A DNA stretch of 58,751 nt, from assembly GCF_900142145.1 (NCBI RefSeq), contig NZ_FQZV01000027.1, forward strand, positions 1 to 58,751. Direction: 5' to 3'. This DNA is from Geosporobacter subterraneus DSM 17957. Lineage in GTDB: Bacteria; Bacillota; Clostridia; Peptostreptococcales; Thermotaleaceae. The translations under genes were made by a program, and so were the position numbers. Positions 34,997 to 43,385 of this stretch are shown here, piece by piece (positions within the stretch are counted from its first letter, which is position 1; every line of letters starts with the position of its first letter). A model generated the notes under the pieces. That model had not been told where the DNA came from and did no database searches. It was given only the letters and a program-made list of their open reading frames with translations.

Positions 34997-36340
34997 ATGA
35001 ACTTGTTGGAAAAAATCAAGGATGCAGGTGTTATTGGTGCAGGCGGCGCCGGTTTCCCTACCCACATCAAGCTGAAGTGTAAGGTAGAGGTACTGATTAT
35101 AAACGGTGCTGAATGTGAACCCCTCCTGAAGACGGATCAGTATCTGATGCGGGAAAGAACGGAAGAGCTGGTTGAGGCTATTGAAATGGCAGGGAAAGAA
35201 GTCGGTGCAGAAAAGATCTATCTGGCAGTCAAGAAAAAATATGGAAAAGAGATTGAGGCATTGAAGAGTACCATAGCAAGGAGAGACAGTCCAATCCAGT
35301 TGTTTTTTCTGGATAATTTCTTTCCGGCAGGAGATGAGCAGGTATTGGTTTATGAGGTTACAGGGCGCACAGTTCCCCCGGGAGGTATTCCGCTGCAAAG
35401 TAAGGCATTAGTATCCAATGTAGGGACGATGATCAACATCTATGAAGCTCTGCAGGGAAAGCCTGTGACCCATAAATACATAGCTGTCTTAGGAGAAGTA
35501 AAGGACCCAAAGCTTCTGAAGGTACCGGTAGGAACCTCAGCAGCCCGCTGTATAGCAGCAGCGGGGGGACCCCTGACAGAGGATTATTGTGTCATCATGG
35601 GAGGGCCAATGATGGGGCAAATCATCGATGATGTGGATATTCACCATAAGGTGATTAAGAAAACCGACAGTGCATTGATTGTGTTGGACAAAGATCACTA
35701 TATCGTGAAAAGAAACAGGACCCCAATGGCCCACATCATCAATCAGAGCAAATCTGCCTGTATCCAATGCCGCTTCTGCACGGATCTATGTCCACGATAT
35801 CTGATCGGTCATCCCCTACGGCCTCACAAAATCATGGGTGCCATTGCAACCAAAACCATAGAGGATGAAGCTTTTCGTGAAGCATTGATCTGCTGTGACT
35901 GCGGCATCTGTGAACTATACGCCTGTCCTATGGGTTTATCTCCAAGACTGGTCAATGGCTATCTCAAGGGAGAACTTCGAAAACGGGGGATTGCCTTTCA
36001 CTCTCCCGGCACGGCGGTTATACCCAGCGAATCAAGAGATTATAGGAAAATCCCCGTAAATCGCTTAATTGCCAGAATTGGTCTGGAGAAGTATACCTAT
36101 CAGATGGTAGATAGTGTGGAGGAAATACAGGCGGATCAGGTTTCTATTCCACTGCGGCAGCATATTGGTGTGGCTGCAGAGGCAATGGTTGCTGTGGGAG
36201 ATTGGGTAGAAAGAGGGCAATGCATTGGGAAAATAGAGGACGGCAAGCTGGGAGCCAATATCCATGCCAGCATAGGGGGACGTGTTACGGCAGTAGGTCA
36301 GGCAATTGATATTAAACAGGAAGAGGGGGTGATGGAATGA
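34997..36340 (+). CDS. pduS: PduS-like cobalamin reductase (RnfC-like iron-sulfur flavoprotein)
   Basis: PduS-type proteins reduce corrins for the adenosyltransferase and may pass electrons across the shell. The 447 residues show the glycine-rich GAGGAGFPTHIK and INGAECEPLL motifs of RnfC/PduS, a flavin/NADH-like central domain, and two ferredoxin-type cysteine groups: CIQCRFCTDLCPR (about 254) and CCDCGICELYACPMG (about 298). The C-terminus is a biotinyl/RnfC-barrel-like fold (HIGVAAEAMVAVGDWVERGQ). A PduT-like iron-sulfur shell protein follows with a 4-base overlap. An NADH dehydrogenase RnfC is a less likely reading given the context. Confidence 0.88.
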   Translation: MNLLEKIKDAGVIGAGGAGFPTHIKLKCKVEVLIINGAECEPLLKTDQYLMRERTEELVEAIEMAGKEVGAEKIYLAVKKKYGKEIEALKSTIARRDSPIQLFFLDNFFPAGDEQVLVYEVTGRTVPPGGIPLQSKALVSNVGTMINIYEALQGKPVTHKYIAVLGEVKDPKLLKVPVGTSAARCIAAAGGPLTEDYCVIMGGPMMGQIIDDVDIHHKVIKKTDSALIVLDKDHYIVKRNRTPMAHIINQSKSACIQCRFCTDLCPRYLIGHPLRPHKIMGAIATKTIEDEAFREALICCDCGICELYACPMGLSPRLVNGYLKGELRKRGIAFHSPGTAVIPSESRDYRKIPVNRLIARIGLEKYTYQMVDSVEEIQADQVSIPLRQHIGVAAEAMVAVGDWVERGQCIGKIEDGKLGANIHASIGGRVTAVGQAIDIKQEEGVME

Positions 36341-36885
36341 TCAGAACAATAGGCATGATTGAACTGAATAGTATCGCCAAGGGTATAGAGGCAACGGATT
36401 TTATGATCAAGGCAGCGGCAGTGGAGCTACTGTTTTCGAAGGCTATTTGTCCGGGGAAGTTCATTATTCTCATTACGGGGGATGTGGCAGCAGTAGAGGC
36501 TGCCATGGATATCGGCCTTTCCAATGGCGGGGTTTTTGTGGTAGATCATTTGATGCTGCCCAGAATACACCCCCAGGTTATCTATGCAATCAATGCAACC
36601 ACTGCTGTAGAGCAGATGAATGCCCTGGGGGTGATGGAGTTTTTCAGTGTGGCGGCTGCAGTGACTGCTGCGGATATTGCCGTAAAAACGGCCCAGGTAG
36701 AACTAATTGAAATTCGGTTGGGGGTAGGGATCGGCGGTAAGTCCTTTGTGACCTTGACAGGAGACGTCAGTGCTGTGACAGAGGCGGTAGAAGGCGGCGT
36801 AAGATTCGCCCAGGAACAGGGCATGCTGATATATCGTGCAGTGATTCCATCCCCACGGAAGGAGCTATTTCAGAGCCTACTTTAA
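36337..36885 (+). CDS. pduT: PduT-like tandem-BMC shell protein with a cluster cysteine
   Basis: PduT-type trimers have two BMC domains per chain and hold one [4Fe-4S] cluster at the central pore. The 182-residue protein has domain 1 (IGMIELNSIAKGIEATDFM) and domain 2 (ALGVMEFFSVAAAVTAADIA). Cys38 in SKAICPGKF is at the position of the PduT cluster cysteine. Its coupling to a PduS-like reductase fits electron transfer through the shell, which is unusual inside a eut locus. Confidence 0.9.
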   Translation: MIRTIGMIELNSIAKGIEATDFMIKAAAVELLFSKAICPGKFIILITGDVAAVEAAMDIGLSNGGVFVVDHLMLPRIHPQVIYAINATTAVEQMNALGVMEFFSVAAAVTAADIAVKTAQVELIEIRLGVGIGGKSFVTLTGDVSAVTEAVEGGVRFAQEQGMLIYRAVIPSPRKELFQSLL

Positions 36886-36902
36886 AACAAAGGGGTGAGT
36901 AC

Positions 36903-37184
36903 ATGGGCAAGAAACTAATCACATTAAGGGAAATCAATAGAATGTATGCAGAGGGAATTCGTGAGCTCTATGTAAATGATAAGGTGATCATTACGCCAGG
37001 AGCCCGGGATTTCGCTCACGATAAGGGATTTCGGGTTATCTATGGCGTTGGGGAGGATGCGCCTAAAGAGGACGTGAAAAGCAAAATTGACTTGCTTTTA
37101 CAACAGCAATATCAGGTTCTCGACCAGGAACTGAGAAGGCTTTTGGTTGAGAAAATATTAGAAAAATTAAAGAATCATTCATAA
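36903..37184 (+). CDS. Small eut-locus protein with ITP module and C-terminal amphipathic helix
   Basis: This 93-residue protein is not assigned to a proven function. Residues about 5-48 (LREINRMYAEGIRELYV, then IITPGARDF) form a module also seen at the N-terminus of EutT and the C-terminus of the protein at 34013. After a short linker, the C-terminus is an amphipathic helix (ELRRLLVEKILEKLKN) like encapsulation peptides. It may be an adaptor that tethers partners to the shell or lumen. AAAGGGGTGAGTAC precedes the ATG. Confidence 0.7.
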   Translation: MGKKLITLREINRMYAEGIRELYVNDKVIITPGARDFAHDKGFRVIYGVGEDAPKEDVKSKIDLLLQQQYQVLDQELRRLLVEKILEKLKNHS

Positions 37185-37196
37185 GGAGGAGATTGT

Positions 37197-37478
37197 ATGG
37201 CAATTGCAAATGCATTGGGAATGATTGAAACGAAAGGCTTGGTAGGTGCTATCGAGGCAGCAGATGCCATGGTAAAGGCAGCCAATGTGACTTTGGTAGG
37301 CAAGGAGCATGTGGGGGGCGGACTGGTGACCGTTATGGTTAGAGGAGATGTAGGGGCCGTAAAGGCTGCTACCGATGCAGGTGCAGCAGCAGCGGAGCGT
37401 GTAGGGCAGTTAATCTCTGTACATGTGATCCCAAGACCTCATGGAGAGGTAGATACCATCCTGCTAAAAACCAAGTAA
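37197..37478 (+). CDS. eutM: Hexameric shell protein EutM (copy 2)
   Basis: A second 93-residue single-BMC shell protein, nearly the same as the copy at 32241 except at the ends and a few surface sites (VGKEHVG against LGKVHVG). AAGGAGGAGATTGT precedes the ATG. Two near-identical copies may raise dosage or fine-tune shell composition. Confidence 0.95.
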   Translation: MAIANALGMIETKGLVGAIEAADAMVKAANVTLVGKEHVGGGLVTVMVRGDVGAVKAATDAGAAAAERVGQLISVHVIPRPHGEVDTILLKTK

Positions 37479-37523
37479 GGAATATTTGTTTAGATAGGTC
37501 AGTAAGAAGAAGGGGGAGTTGAA

Positions 37524-38621
37524 ATGAGTATCAATGAGATTATTGTCTACATTATGGTGGGCTTTATGGTCCTCGGTGCACTGGATAAGATTATCGGGAA
37601 CAAATATGGGTTAGGAGAGAAATTTGATGAAGGCTTTATGGCCATGGGTTCTTTGGCCATTGCCATGGTAGGGGTTGTATCCTTAGCACCTGTATTGGCA
37701 AATCTGTTAAAGCCAATTATTGTACCGGTATACACTGCTTTAGGTGCAGACCCGGCGATGTTTGCCACCACACTGCTGGCCAATGACATGGGCGGTTATC
37801 CGCTGGCGATGGAATTGGCACAGACCCAGGAAGCAGGATTGTTTGCAGGTCTAATCCTTGGAGCCATGATGGGTCCTACCATCGTATTCTCCATTCCTGT
37901 TGCACTGGGAATTATTGAAAAAGAAGATCACAAATATCTGGCAAAAGGAATTTTGGCCGGTATGATTACGATCCCCATCGGATGCTTGGCCGGTGGTTTA
38001 GTAGCAGGCTTTGATTTTGGCATGATTATTCGGAATCTAATTCCCATTATCATCGTAGCCCTATTGATTGCCCTTGGATTGTGGAAGATACCCGATAAAA
38101 TGATTAAAGGATTTACTAACTTCGGTAAAGGTGTAGTCGTGGTGATTACTATAGGAACCGCAGCCATCGTAGTGGAAACCCTAACAGGTATTGTAGTGAT
38201 TCCCGGTATGGCACCGGTTTGGGATGGGATTGAAATCGTTGGTGCCATCGCCATCATGTTGATCGGCGCATTCCCTATGGTATTCTTCATCACCAAGGTA
38301 TTCCAAAAGCCTTTGATGCAAATGGGTAAGCTATTGGGAATGGGAGATGTGGCTGCAGCAGGTATGGTTGCGACTTTGGCCAACAATATTCCGATGTTTG
38401 GGTTAATGAAGGATATGGATGAACGTGGAAAGGTACTCAATGTAGCCTTTGCCGTCAGTGCAGCCTTTGTATTCGGTGACCACCTGGGCTTTACTGCAGG
38501 GGTAAACCGAGACATGATCTTCCCCATGGTGGTAGGAAAGCTGGTAGCCGGTGTGACCGCCGTAGCTTTGGCATCCATGATTACACCGAAGAACCCGGTG
38601 ACAGAGAAAGAAGAGGCATAG
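37524..38621 (+). CDS. eutH: Ethanolamine permease EutH
   Basis: EutH is the inner-membrane ethanolamine uptake protein, needed when external ethanolamine or pH is low. The 365-residue protein has about ten membrane helices; typical motifs are MVGFMVLGALDKIIGNKYGLG, LLANDMGGYPLAMELAQ and FVFGDHLGFTAGVNRDM. It is placed late in the operon with eutQ directly behind. GGGGGAGTTGAA precedes the start. Confidence 0.95.
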   Translation: MSINEIIVYIMVGFMVLGALDKIIGNKYGLGEKFDEGFMAMGSLAIAMVGVVSLAPVLANLLKPIIVPVYTALGADPAMFATTLLANDMGGYPLAMELAQTQEAGLFAGLILGAMMGPTIVFSIPVALGIIEKEDHKYLAKGILAGMITIPIGCLAGGLVAGFDFGMIIRNLIPIIIVALLIALGLWKIPDKMIKGFTNFGKGVVVVITIGTAAIVVETLTGIVVIPGMAPVWDGIEIVGAIAIMLIGAFPMVFFITKVFQKPLMQMGKLLGMGDVAAAGMVATLANNIPMFGLMKDMDERGKVLNVAFAVSAAFVFGDHLGFTAGVNRDMIFPMVVGKLVAGVTAVALASMITPKNPVTEKEEA

Positions 38622-38634
38622 TGGGGGGATGAAT

Positions 38635-39102
38635 ATGGAAACCTTTGATGCAGGGTTGATAGAAGAAATCGTCCGCAGAATATTGGAAGAGAAAATGAAA
38701 AACACTGCTTTACAGAAATTTGATAAGGCAGCAGATGAAAGCGGAGTCCTTCTCGTAAAGGGCAGTACTGTTAGATGCAATCCCTTCGATACGGGCAAGG
38801 CGGAAGACAAGGTGTTCCTAAGAGATATATTCACTTTGGAGGAGAGTCCAAGAATGGCCTGCGGTTTCATGGAAATGGAGGCCTCTGAATTTGACTGGAC
38901 CCTTGTGTATGATGAGATTGATTATATTATCGAGGGGACTCTGGAAATTACTATTGACGGAAGGAAAATGACCGGAAAAGCCGGAGATGTGTTTTTGATT
39001 CCAAAGGATACTACCATCAAGTTTGGCTGTCCTGATAAGGTAAGGTTTCTTTATGTAACCTATCCTGCCAATTGGGAGCAGCTGGTGAAGGAAAGAGGAT
39101 AG
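38635..39102 (+). CDS. eutQ: Cupin-domain protein EutQ
   Basis: EutQ is reported to have acetate kinase activity in enteric bacteria. The 155-residue protein has an N-terminal amphipathic helix (LIEEIVRRILEEKM) that may target it to the compartment, and a cupin core (about 75-150) with DEIDYIIEGTLEITIDG and AGDVFLIPKDTTIKFG. ATG 38635 lies 6 bases after GGGGGG; ATG 38629 abuts it. It is the last gene of the eut run. Confidence 0.93.
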   Translation: METFDAGLIEEIVRRILEEKMKNTALQKFDKAADESGVLLVKGSTVRCNPFDTGKAEDKVFLRDIFTLEESPRMACGFMEMEASEFDWTLVYDEIDYIIEGTLEITIDGRKMTGKAGDVFLIPKDTTIKFGCPDKVRFLYVTYPANWEQLVKERG

Positions 39103-39114
39103 ATAGATTCTGCA

Positions 39115-39383
39115 TTGACAATTTCTGGGGTAGATATTATACTATAAATGAAAAACATAATAAAGCAAGTACTTAGGTGCCCTTCGGGGAGAATAGGGAA
39201 TGAAGTGAAAATCTTCAGCGAACCCGTCACTGTGATGAGGAGCTGCTGTCAATACCACCGGAATGCCGGGAAGGGACAGTAAGTGTTGAATCGAGCCAGG
39301 AGACCTGCCTAAATGTGCTGCATCATGAATGATGGTAAAGTTCATGGTCTATTTGGATTACAGATAGGCTGTGGACTTTTTTT
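39115..39383 (+). promoter_or_regulatory. Promoter, cobalamin riboswitch and terminator
   Basis: A consensus promoter TTGACA-N17-TATACT is at 39115-39143. The aptamer spans about 39170-39312, with AGGTGCC, GGGAA, the CCCGTCACTGTGAT core, CCGGAATGCCGGGAAGG and the B12 box AGCCAGGAGACCTGCC. A terminator follows at 39339-39383 (AGTTCATGGTCTAT with ATAGGCTGTGGACT, then TTTTTTT). Cobalamin binding should favour termination, so the downstream salvage genes turn on when B12 is scarce. Confidence 0.95.
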
Positions 39384-39469
39384 ATTGTCTAGGAAAGTAT
39401 AAATTTGCTGGAGCTTCAGTAAAAGTAATTTCAAGGCTTAAAGCATTTTATAACATTTTAAGACAATAA

Positions 39470-39590
39470 AAAAGCTGGGGTTGCAGGGGATGAAATCCCC
39501 TGCCCCAGTAAGAGGGGTGCTCAGACTGCCTTGCAGTCGTCGAAGGGGAACTAGGTTCCCCTAGCGAAGCACATCTAGTGGGCCTTTTTT
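39470..39590. repeat. Dispersed compound-hairpin repeat, copy 1
   Basis: Three hairpins follow each other: CTGGGG..GCAGGGGAT/ATCCCCTGC..CCCAG, GACTGC/GCAGTC (39524-39538) and AGGGGAA/TTCCCCT (39544-39562). The first 60 bases recur at 58691-58751 with few changes (GGGGTTG, AGGGGATGAAATCCCCTGCCC, GGTGCTCAG). This copy lies between the riboswitch terminator and cblT; a GGGCCTTTTTT end could act as a second terminator. Confidence 0.65.
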
Positions 39591-39616
39591 ATTTTTAAAA
39601 CAAGGAGGAAGAAAAA

Positions 39617-40126
39617 ATGCGTTCAAAAACTTTTAGACTTACCTTAATGGGGATGTTTGTTGCACTTAGCTTTGTGGGTTCCTACATAAAAATTCCCAGT
39701 CCTTTCCAGAGCATTGCCCTAGATTCTATGCCTGCTTTTTTAGCTGGCTTAATGCTGGGAGGCATAGAAGGAGCCGTTATTGGATTCTTAGGACATATGC
39801 TGACAGCTGCTAATGCAGGTTTTTACCTGACTCTGCCGATCCACTTACTGGTAGCAGTGATCATGGCCATCACGATTTATGCTTACCATTGGACCTATAA
39901 GAAGGCCAATTTAATTGTTGCAGGTATTGCAGGGATTGTACTAAATGGAGTTGGTGCACCTTTAGTACTGGCTCTTATGCCGCAGTTTGGCTGGGGATTT
40001 TTCATAGGGATTGCACCCTTTTTGATCTTAGCCAGTGCCGTAAATGTGGGCATATCCTTAGTAGTGTTTACTGCAGTTAAAAAGACCAAGTTTGTACAAA
40101 GTGCAGGATTGGACTATGGAAAGTAA
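39617..40126 (+). CDS. cblT: ECF transporter S component, probably alpha-ribazole (CblT-like)
   Basis: A 169-residue membrane protein with about six helices, typical of ECF substrate-binding S components (FRLTLMGMFVALSFVGSYIKIP, PAFLAGLMLGGIEGAVIGFLGH). It sits behind a cobalamin riboswitch and overlaps an AIR-synthase-like gene; this pairing is that of CblT/CblS, which import and phosphorylate alpha-ribazole for B12 salvage. Transport of another corrin piece is possible. It would need the shared ECF energising module from elsewhere. CAAGGAGGAAGAAAA precedes the ATG. Confidence 0.8.
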   Translation: MRSKTFRLTLMGMFVALSFVGSYIKIPSPFQSIALDSMPAFLAGLMLGGIEGAVIGFLGHMLTAANAGFYLTLPIHLLVAVIMAITIYAYHWTYKKANLIVAGIAGIVLNGVGAPLVLALMPQFGWGFFIGIAPFLILASAVNVGISLVVFTAVKKTKFVQSAGLDYGK

Positions 40127-40838
40127 GCATCGGGATGCAAGCTTAATTCCCCTTGAAGGAGAGCAGGTCATGGTGATTGCCTGTGATTCCTGCGGGGCAT
40201 TTGGCAGCAAGTCGGGGGACCAGGTTAAGGTACCGCCGCAAATCGTAGGAAAATATACAGCGAGAGTAGCTATGATGGAGGTTCTGGCCCTTGGGGCGAA
40301 ACCCATCGCTATGACCGTGAACATCTGCAATGAGCCTAGTCCTACGGGAGAAGGGATCATGGAGGGAATTAAGGAGGAACTGGAAGCGTGGCAGTTAGTC
40401 CTTCCCATTACGATCAGCACGGAGAAGAACATGCCTACAACGATGACCGCCATAGGGGTAACCCTTATGGGAATTGCTGAAAAGTCGGAACTTCTCCTTG
40501 GAAAGGTATCCTCAGGGGATTTGGTATATAGTGTAGGATTGCCAAAGGTAGGAGATGCTGTGGTTACTGATCAAGGTGAAATCGCCGATGCCACGGTAAT
40601 GAAACAACTGCTTCATATGGGAGGAATTAAGGAAATTGTTCCGGTAGGATCTTCTGGGATTAAAGGGGAGTTGAATAAGCTGGCAGAAAGCTACCAGCTT
40701 AAGTTTGAAGTATTGAACAATGAAAGATTGGATTTGGAAAAGTCTGCAGGGCCTTGCACAGTAATCCTTGTGATTACCGATAAAGTGCTTCCCAATGTTT
40801 TTGAGGTTCCCTGCAACTTTATCGGCAAAATGGAATAG
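40116..40838 (+). CDS. cblS: AIR-synthase-related kinase, probably alpha-ribazole kinase (CblS-like)
   Basis: The 240-residue protein belongs to the PurM/AIR-synthase-like fold (motifs IACDSCGAFGSK, KYTARVAMMEVLALGAKPIAMT, TMTAIGVTLMGIAE). CblS of this family phosphorylates alpha-ribazole to the lower-ligand nucleotide used in cobalamin assembly. It overlaps cblT by 11 bases at ATG 40116; a TTG at 40092 is an alternative without a better ribosome site. The function is assigned by fold plus riboswitch and transporter context. Confidence 0.8.
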   Translation: MESKHRDASLIPLEGEQVMVIACDSCGAFGSKSGDQVKVPPQIVGKYTARVAMMEVLALGAKPIAMTVNICNEPSPTGEGIMEGIKEELEAWQLVLPITISTEKNMPTTMTAIGVTLMGIAEKSELLLGKVSSGDLVYSVGLPKVGDAVVTDQGEIADATVMKQLLHMGGIKEIVPVGSSGIKGELNKLAESYQLKFEVLNNERLDLEKSAGPCTVILVITDKVLPNVFEVPCNFIGKME

Positions 40839-40867
40839 TTCCCAGAACCGGGTACTATTCCATTTTT
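40826..40867. terminator. Bidirectional terminator between cblS and the kinase gene
   Basis: AAAATGGAATAGT pairs with ACTATTCCATTTT around a 14-base loop; A- and T-rich ends allow use from both convergent genes. Confidence 0.85.
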
Positions 40868-40869
40868 GT

Positions 40870-43134
40870 TCAAATGTGATAAATATCGGAGAATTCTATA
40901 TGAATTTTTTCTACGTTGCTGCGGCTTTCATCAGGGATGTAGTATAGAGGCTGTTCTTCTAATAGCATTACGGGAAGATTGATAATAAAGATACTTCCTT
41001 TTCCAACTTCACTCTGAAGGGTAATGGTACCCTGATGCATCTCCACCAATGATTTGACTAGGGATAGGCCGATACCGCTTCCTTCATGATTTCTTGTAAG
41101 GAGAGGGTCAACCTGACGGAAACGTTCAAAAATAACGGATTGTTTCTCTTCCGGGATTCCAATGCCTGTATCTTGAACTACAACTTCTACCTGTGTACCA
41201 TGGTCAATGAAGTTAACGGAAATGGTGCCTCCTGGGTTTGTAAATTTAATAGCATTGGACAGTAGATTTAGAATAATCCTCTCTATCTTATCAGGGTCAC
41301 AGGACATCTCTTTTTGTTCGGTAGTGCTGGAAAAAGTAAAGGTTATTTCTTTATTCTGTACATAGTCCGCCACAGATAAAGTAATCTCTTTGAGCAAGGA
41401 TACCATATCACAGTTACATCGATGGATTTGAAAATAACCGGAATCTATTTTTGTGATATCCAACAGATTATTGATTAATCTTAGAAGCCGATAGCAGTTT
41501 TGTTTCAGAATATTTTTATAGCGGATAATAGGATGCAGATCCGGAAGAATGCTGGCAGATTTAAGATGCAGATCGCAAAGTTGGAGGGTGCCTAATATCA
41601 CGTTGAGTGGGGTTTTGAATTCATGGGATATGTTGGAGAAAAACTCTGTTTTCAACCGGTCATATTCTCGGGCTTCTTGCAGCAGCTTTAGATTGGATGC
41701 TGCTTTTTTCCTCTCCTCTTCAACCTTTTTACGAGAGGATAAATCTCTGCAGATATGCTGAATGGCCGGCCTGTCATTATAAACGAATGGAATCGATGCC
41801 ATCTCTATGTCTAAAACTTCCCCATCATGACGAGTAAATTGAAAGGCTTCAAAACAGGATGGTCCGCCATCTTTAAAAATGCCATTGATTTGCTCTACAA
41901 AACGGTCCCGCTGGTCATTTGCCAGTGTTAGGAAGTCAGCAGCAGGCCTGCCCAATATTTCTTCAATTGAATCTGCCCCTAGCATAGGGACAGTAGCTGG
42001 ATTGGCAAAAACAATCTTATAATCCTGTTCTACGGTAATCATATCAGGGGATAAGTCAACAAGGCTGCGATAGCGCTGCTCACTTTCTAACAATGCTGCT
42101 TCAACCCGCTTCCGGTCTGATAAGTCTCTTGTGATTGTAAGCGCATACTTTTTGCCTTGAAGCATGTATAAGTGTGCATTTATTTCAACAGGAATTAAAT
42201 GATTTTCCTTACTGATCAGGGTACTTTCAAAGGTTGAAAAACCTATCTTAAGCACATCTTCTACAGCCATACGAATTTTAGATGAATCAACGGCTATCAA
42301 ATAGGGTGATATCTCCAGTAATTCTTCTCTAGTATATCCCAGCAGCTTACAGGCAAAGTCATTGACCTCGTGAAATACCAATTCTTGACCATCGACCAAT
42401 TCTATAATAGCGATGGCGTCATAGGCCCCATTAAAGAGCTGACGATATTTATACTCACTTTCTGATAAAGCTACCTCCGAAAGAATCCGCTCCGTAATAT
42501 CAATAGTGATGGTCATAACCCCTTCAGAAACAGGATAGATGCGGATCTCAAGCCATCTTTTTTCTTTTTCTCCATAGGGCAATGACTCTACCAGCACATC
42601 GGCCTCCCTGGTCTGCATAACATTATGGAGGGCTTCATACATTTTAGTTTCTTGGAAGCATGGAAAGTACTCCAGGATATTGAGTCCAATAAAATCTTCC
42701 CTGGGTGCCTTAAAAATTGACTGACAGGCGGTTTCATTTGCCAGCAGTATTTTCCAATCGTGACTAATGACAATCACGGTATCGGCAATGGATTCCAGAA
42801 GCAGCTTATGTTTTCTTTTTGCTTCAAAGAGGGTACGGATTAATTCTATATTTTCATGATCCCTATCATTTAATTTTTTTGCAAGTCCTCTGTAGCGGCA
42901 GAGCATGACGGCAAAAACCAATAAAAGGACTGCTATCGCAGAATTGATTATTTTAAGGTCGTTAATACCTATTGCATAGACAAGGTTTACGAAGAAAGCG
43001 GATAAATCAAGTGAATAGAAGATGGAGAATAAGGCGATAGAAAACAAAAATATAGCAAATCCGGATGTCCATACAGATTTCTTACGTCCCCTGCTCCCTA
43101 GGGTGGGAGCATTGGCTCGTGTTATATTTTCCAT
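40870..43134 (-). CDS. Membrane histidine kinase with three PAS domains
   Basis: This 754-residue kinase has two N-terminal membrane helices (SGFAIFLFSIALFSIFYSL; INSAIAVLLLVFAVML) with little outside sequence. Three PAS domains follow (about 105-220, 230-345 and 355-475). HisKA has its phospho-histidine in FFSNISHEFKTPLN (about residue 505), and the ATPase domain has LLSNAIKFTNPGG and GTGIGLSL-like GSGIGLSLVKSL. There is no receiver domain and no response regulator gene beside it, so it is an orphan in this window. The signal is unknown. It is convergent with cblS and divergent from bioY. Confidence 0.92.
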   Translation of the reverse strand: MENITRANAPTLGSRGRKKSVWTSGFAIFLFSIALFSIFYSLDLSAFFVNLVYAIGINDLKIINSAIAVLLLVFAVMLCRYRGLAKKLNDRDHENIELIRTLFEAKRKHKLLLESIADTVIVISHDWKILLANETACQSIFKAPREDFIGLNILEYFPCFQETKMYEALHNVMQTREADVLVESLPYGEKEKRWLEIRIYPVSEGVMTITIDITERILSEVALSESEYKYRQLFNGAYDAIAIIELVDGQELVFHEVNDFACKLLGYTREELLEISPYLIAVDSSKIRMAVEDVLKIGFSTFESTLISKENHLIPVEINAHLYMLQGKKYALTITRDLSDRKRVEAALLESEQRYRSLVDLSPDMITVEQDYKIVFANPATVPMLGADSIEEILGRPAADFLTLANDQRDRFVEQINGIFKDGGPSCFEAFQFTRHDGEVLDIEMASIPFVYNDRPAIQHICRDLSSRKKVEEERKKAASNLKLLQEAREYDRLKTEFFSNISHEFKTPLNVILGTLQLCDLHLKSASILPDLHPIIRYKNILKQNCYRLLRLINNLLDITKIDSGYFQIHRCNCDMVSLLKEITLSVADYVQNKEITFTFSSTTEQKEMSCDPDKIERIILNLLSNAIKFTNPGGTISVNFIDHGTQVEVVVQDTGIGIPEEKQSVIFERFRQVDPLLTRNHEGSGIGLSLVKSLVEMHQGTITLQSEVGKGSIFIINLPVMLLEEQPLYYIPDESRSNVEKIHIEFSDIYHI

Positions 43135-43282
43135 ATAAGTTAACGACCTTTCCTGTAAAAAATTATAAAATCCTTCTTATAACAAAATCAATGCCTGTGT
43201 TTAATTTCTCAACAGAACCTTAAAATCCTCCATGGATTTGCAGGTTTTGATCGACAAATTCATATAAAAAACAACAAAAACA

Positions 43283-43349
43283 TTGTTAACGAATAAGGTT
43301 AACCAAAATAACAAATAATGTTGACAAAAATACAAAACCAATATATGAT
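43283..43349 (+). promoter_or_regulatory. bioY promoter with BirA-like operator
   Basis: The promoter is TTGACA (43321-43326), 17 bases, TATGAT (43344-43349). BirA-type half-sites surround it: TTGTTAAC (43283-43290), GGTTAACC (43297-43304) and GTTGACAA (43320-43327), the last overlapping the -35. GGTTAACC and TGTTGACAA lie about 14 bases apart, close to the spacing of Firmicute biotin operators, with mismatches. Biotin-loaded BirA would block the promoter. Confidence 0.7.
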
Positions 43350-43385
43350 AAAAAAGTAACCTACATAATGAAAGGAAGATATGAA

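Noticed and set aside
37928-38578. Open frame of 216 codons on the minus strand inside eutH
   Set aside because: It is antisense to a clear EutH, is low-complexity in Thr/Pro/Met/Ile, and has no ribosome site; it is the mirror of membrane codons.
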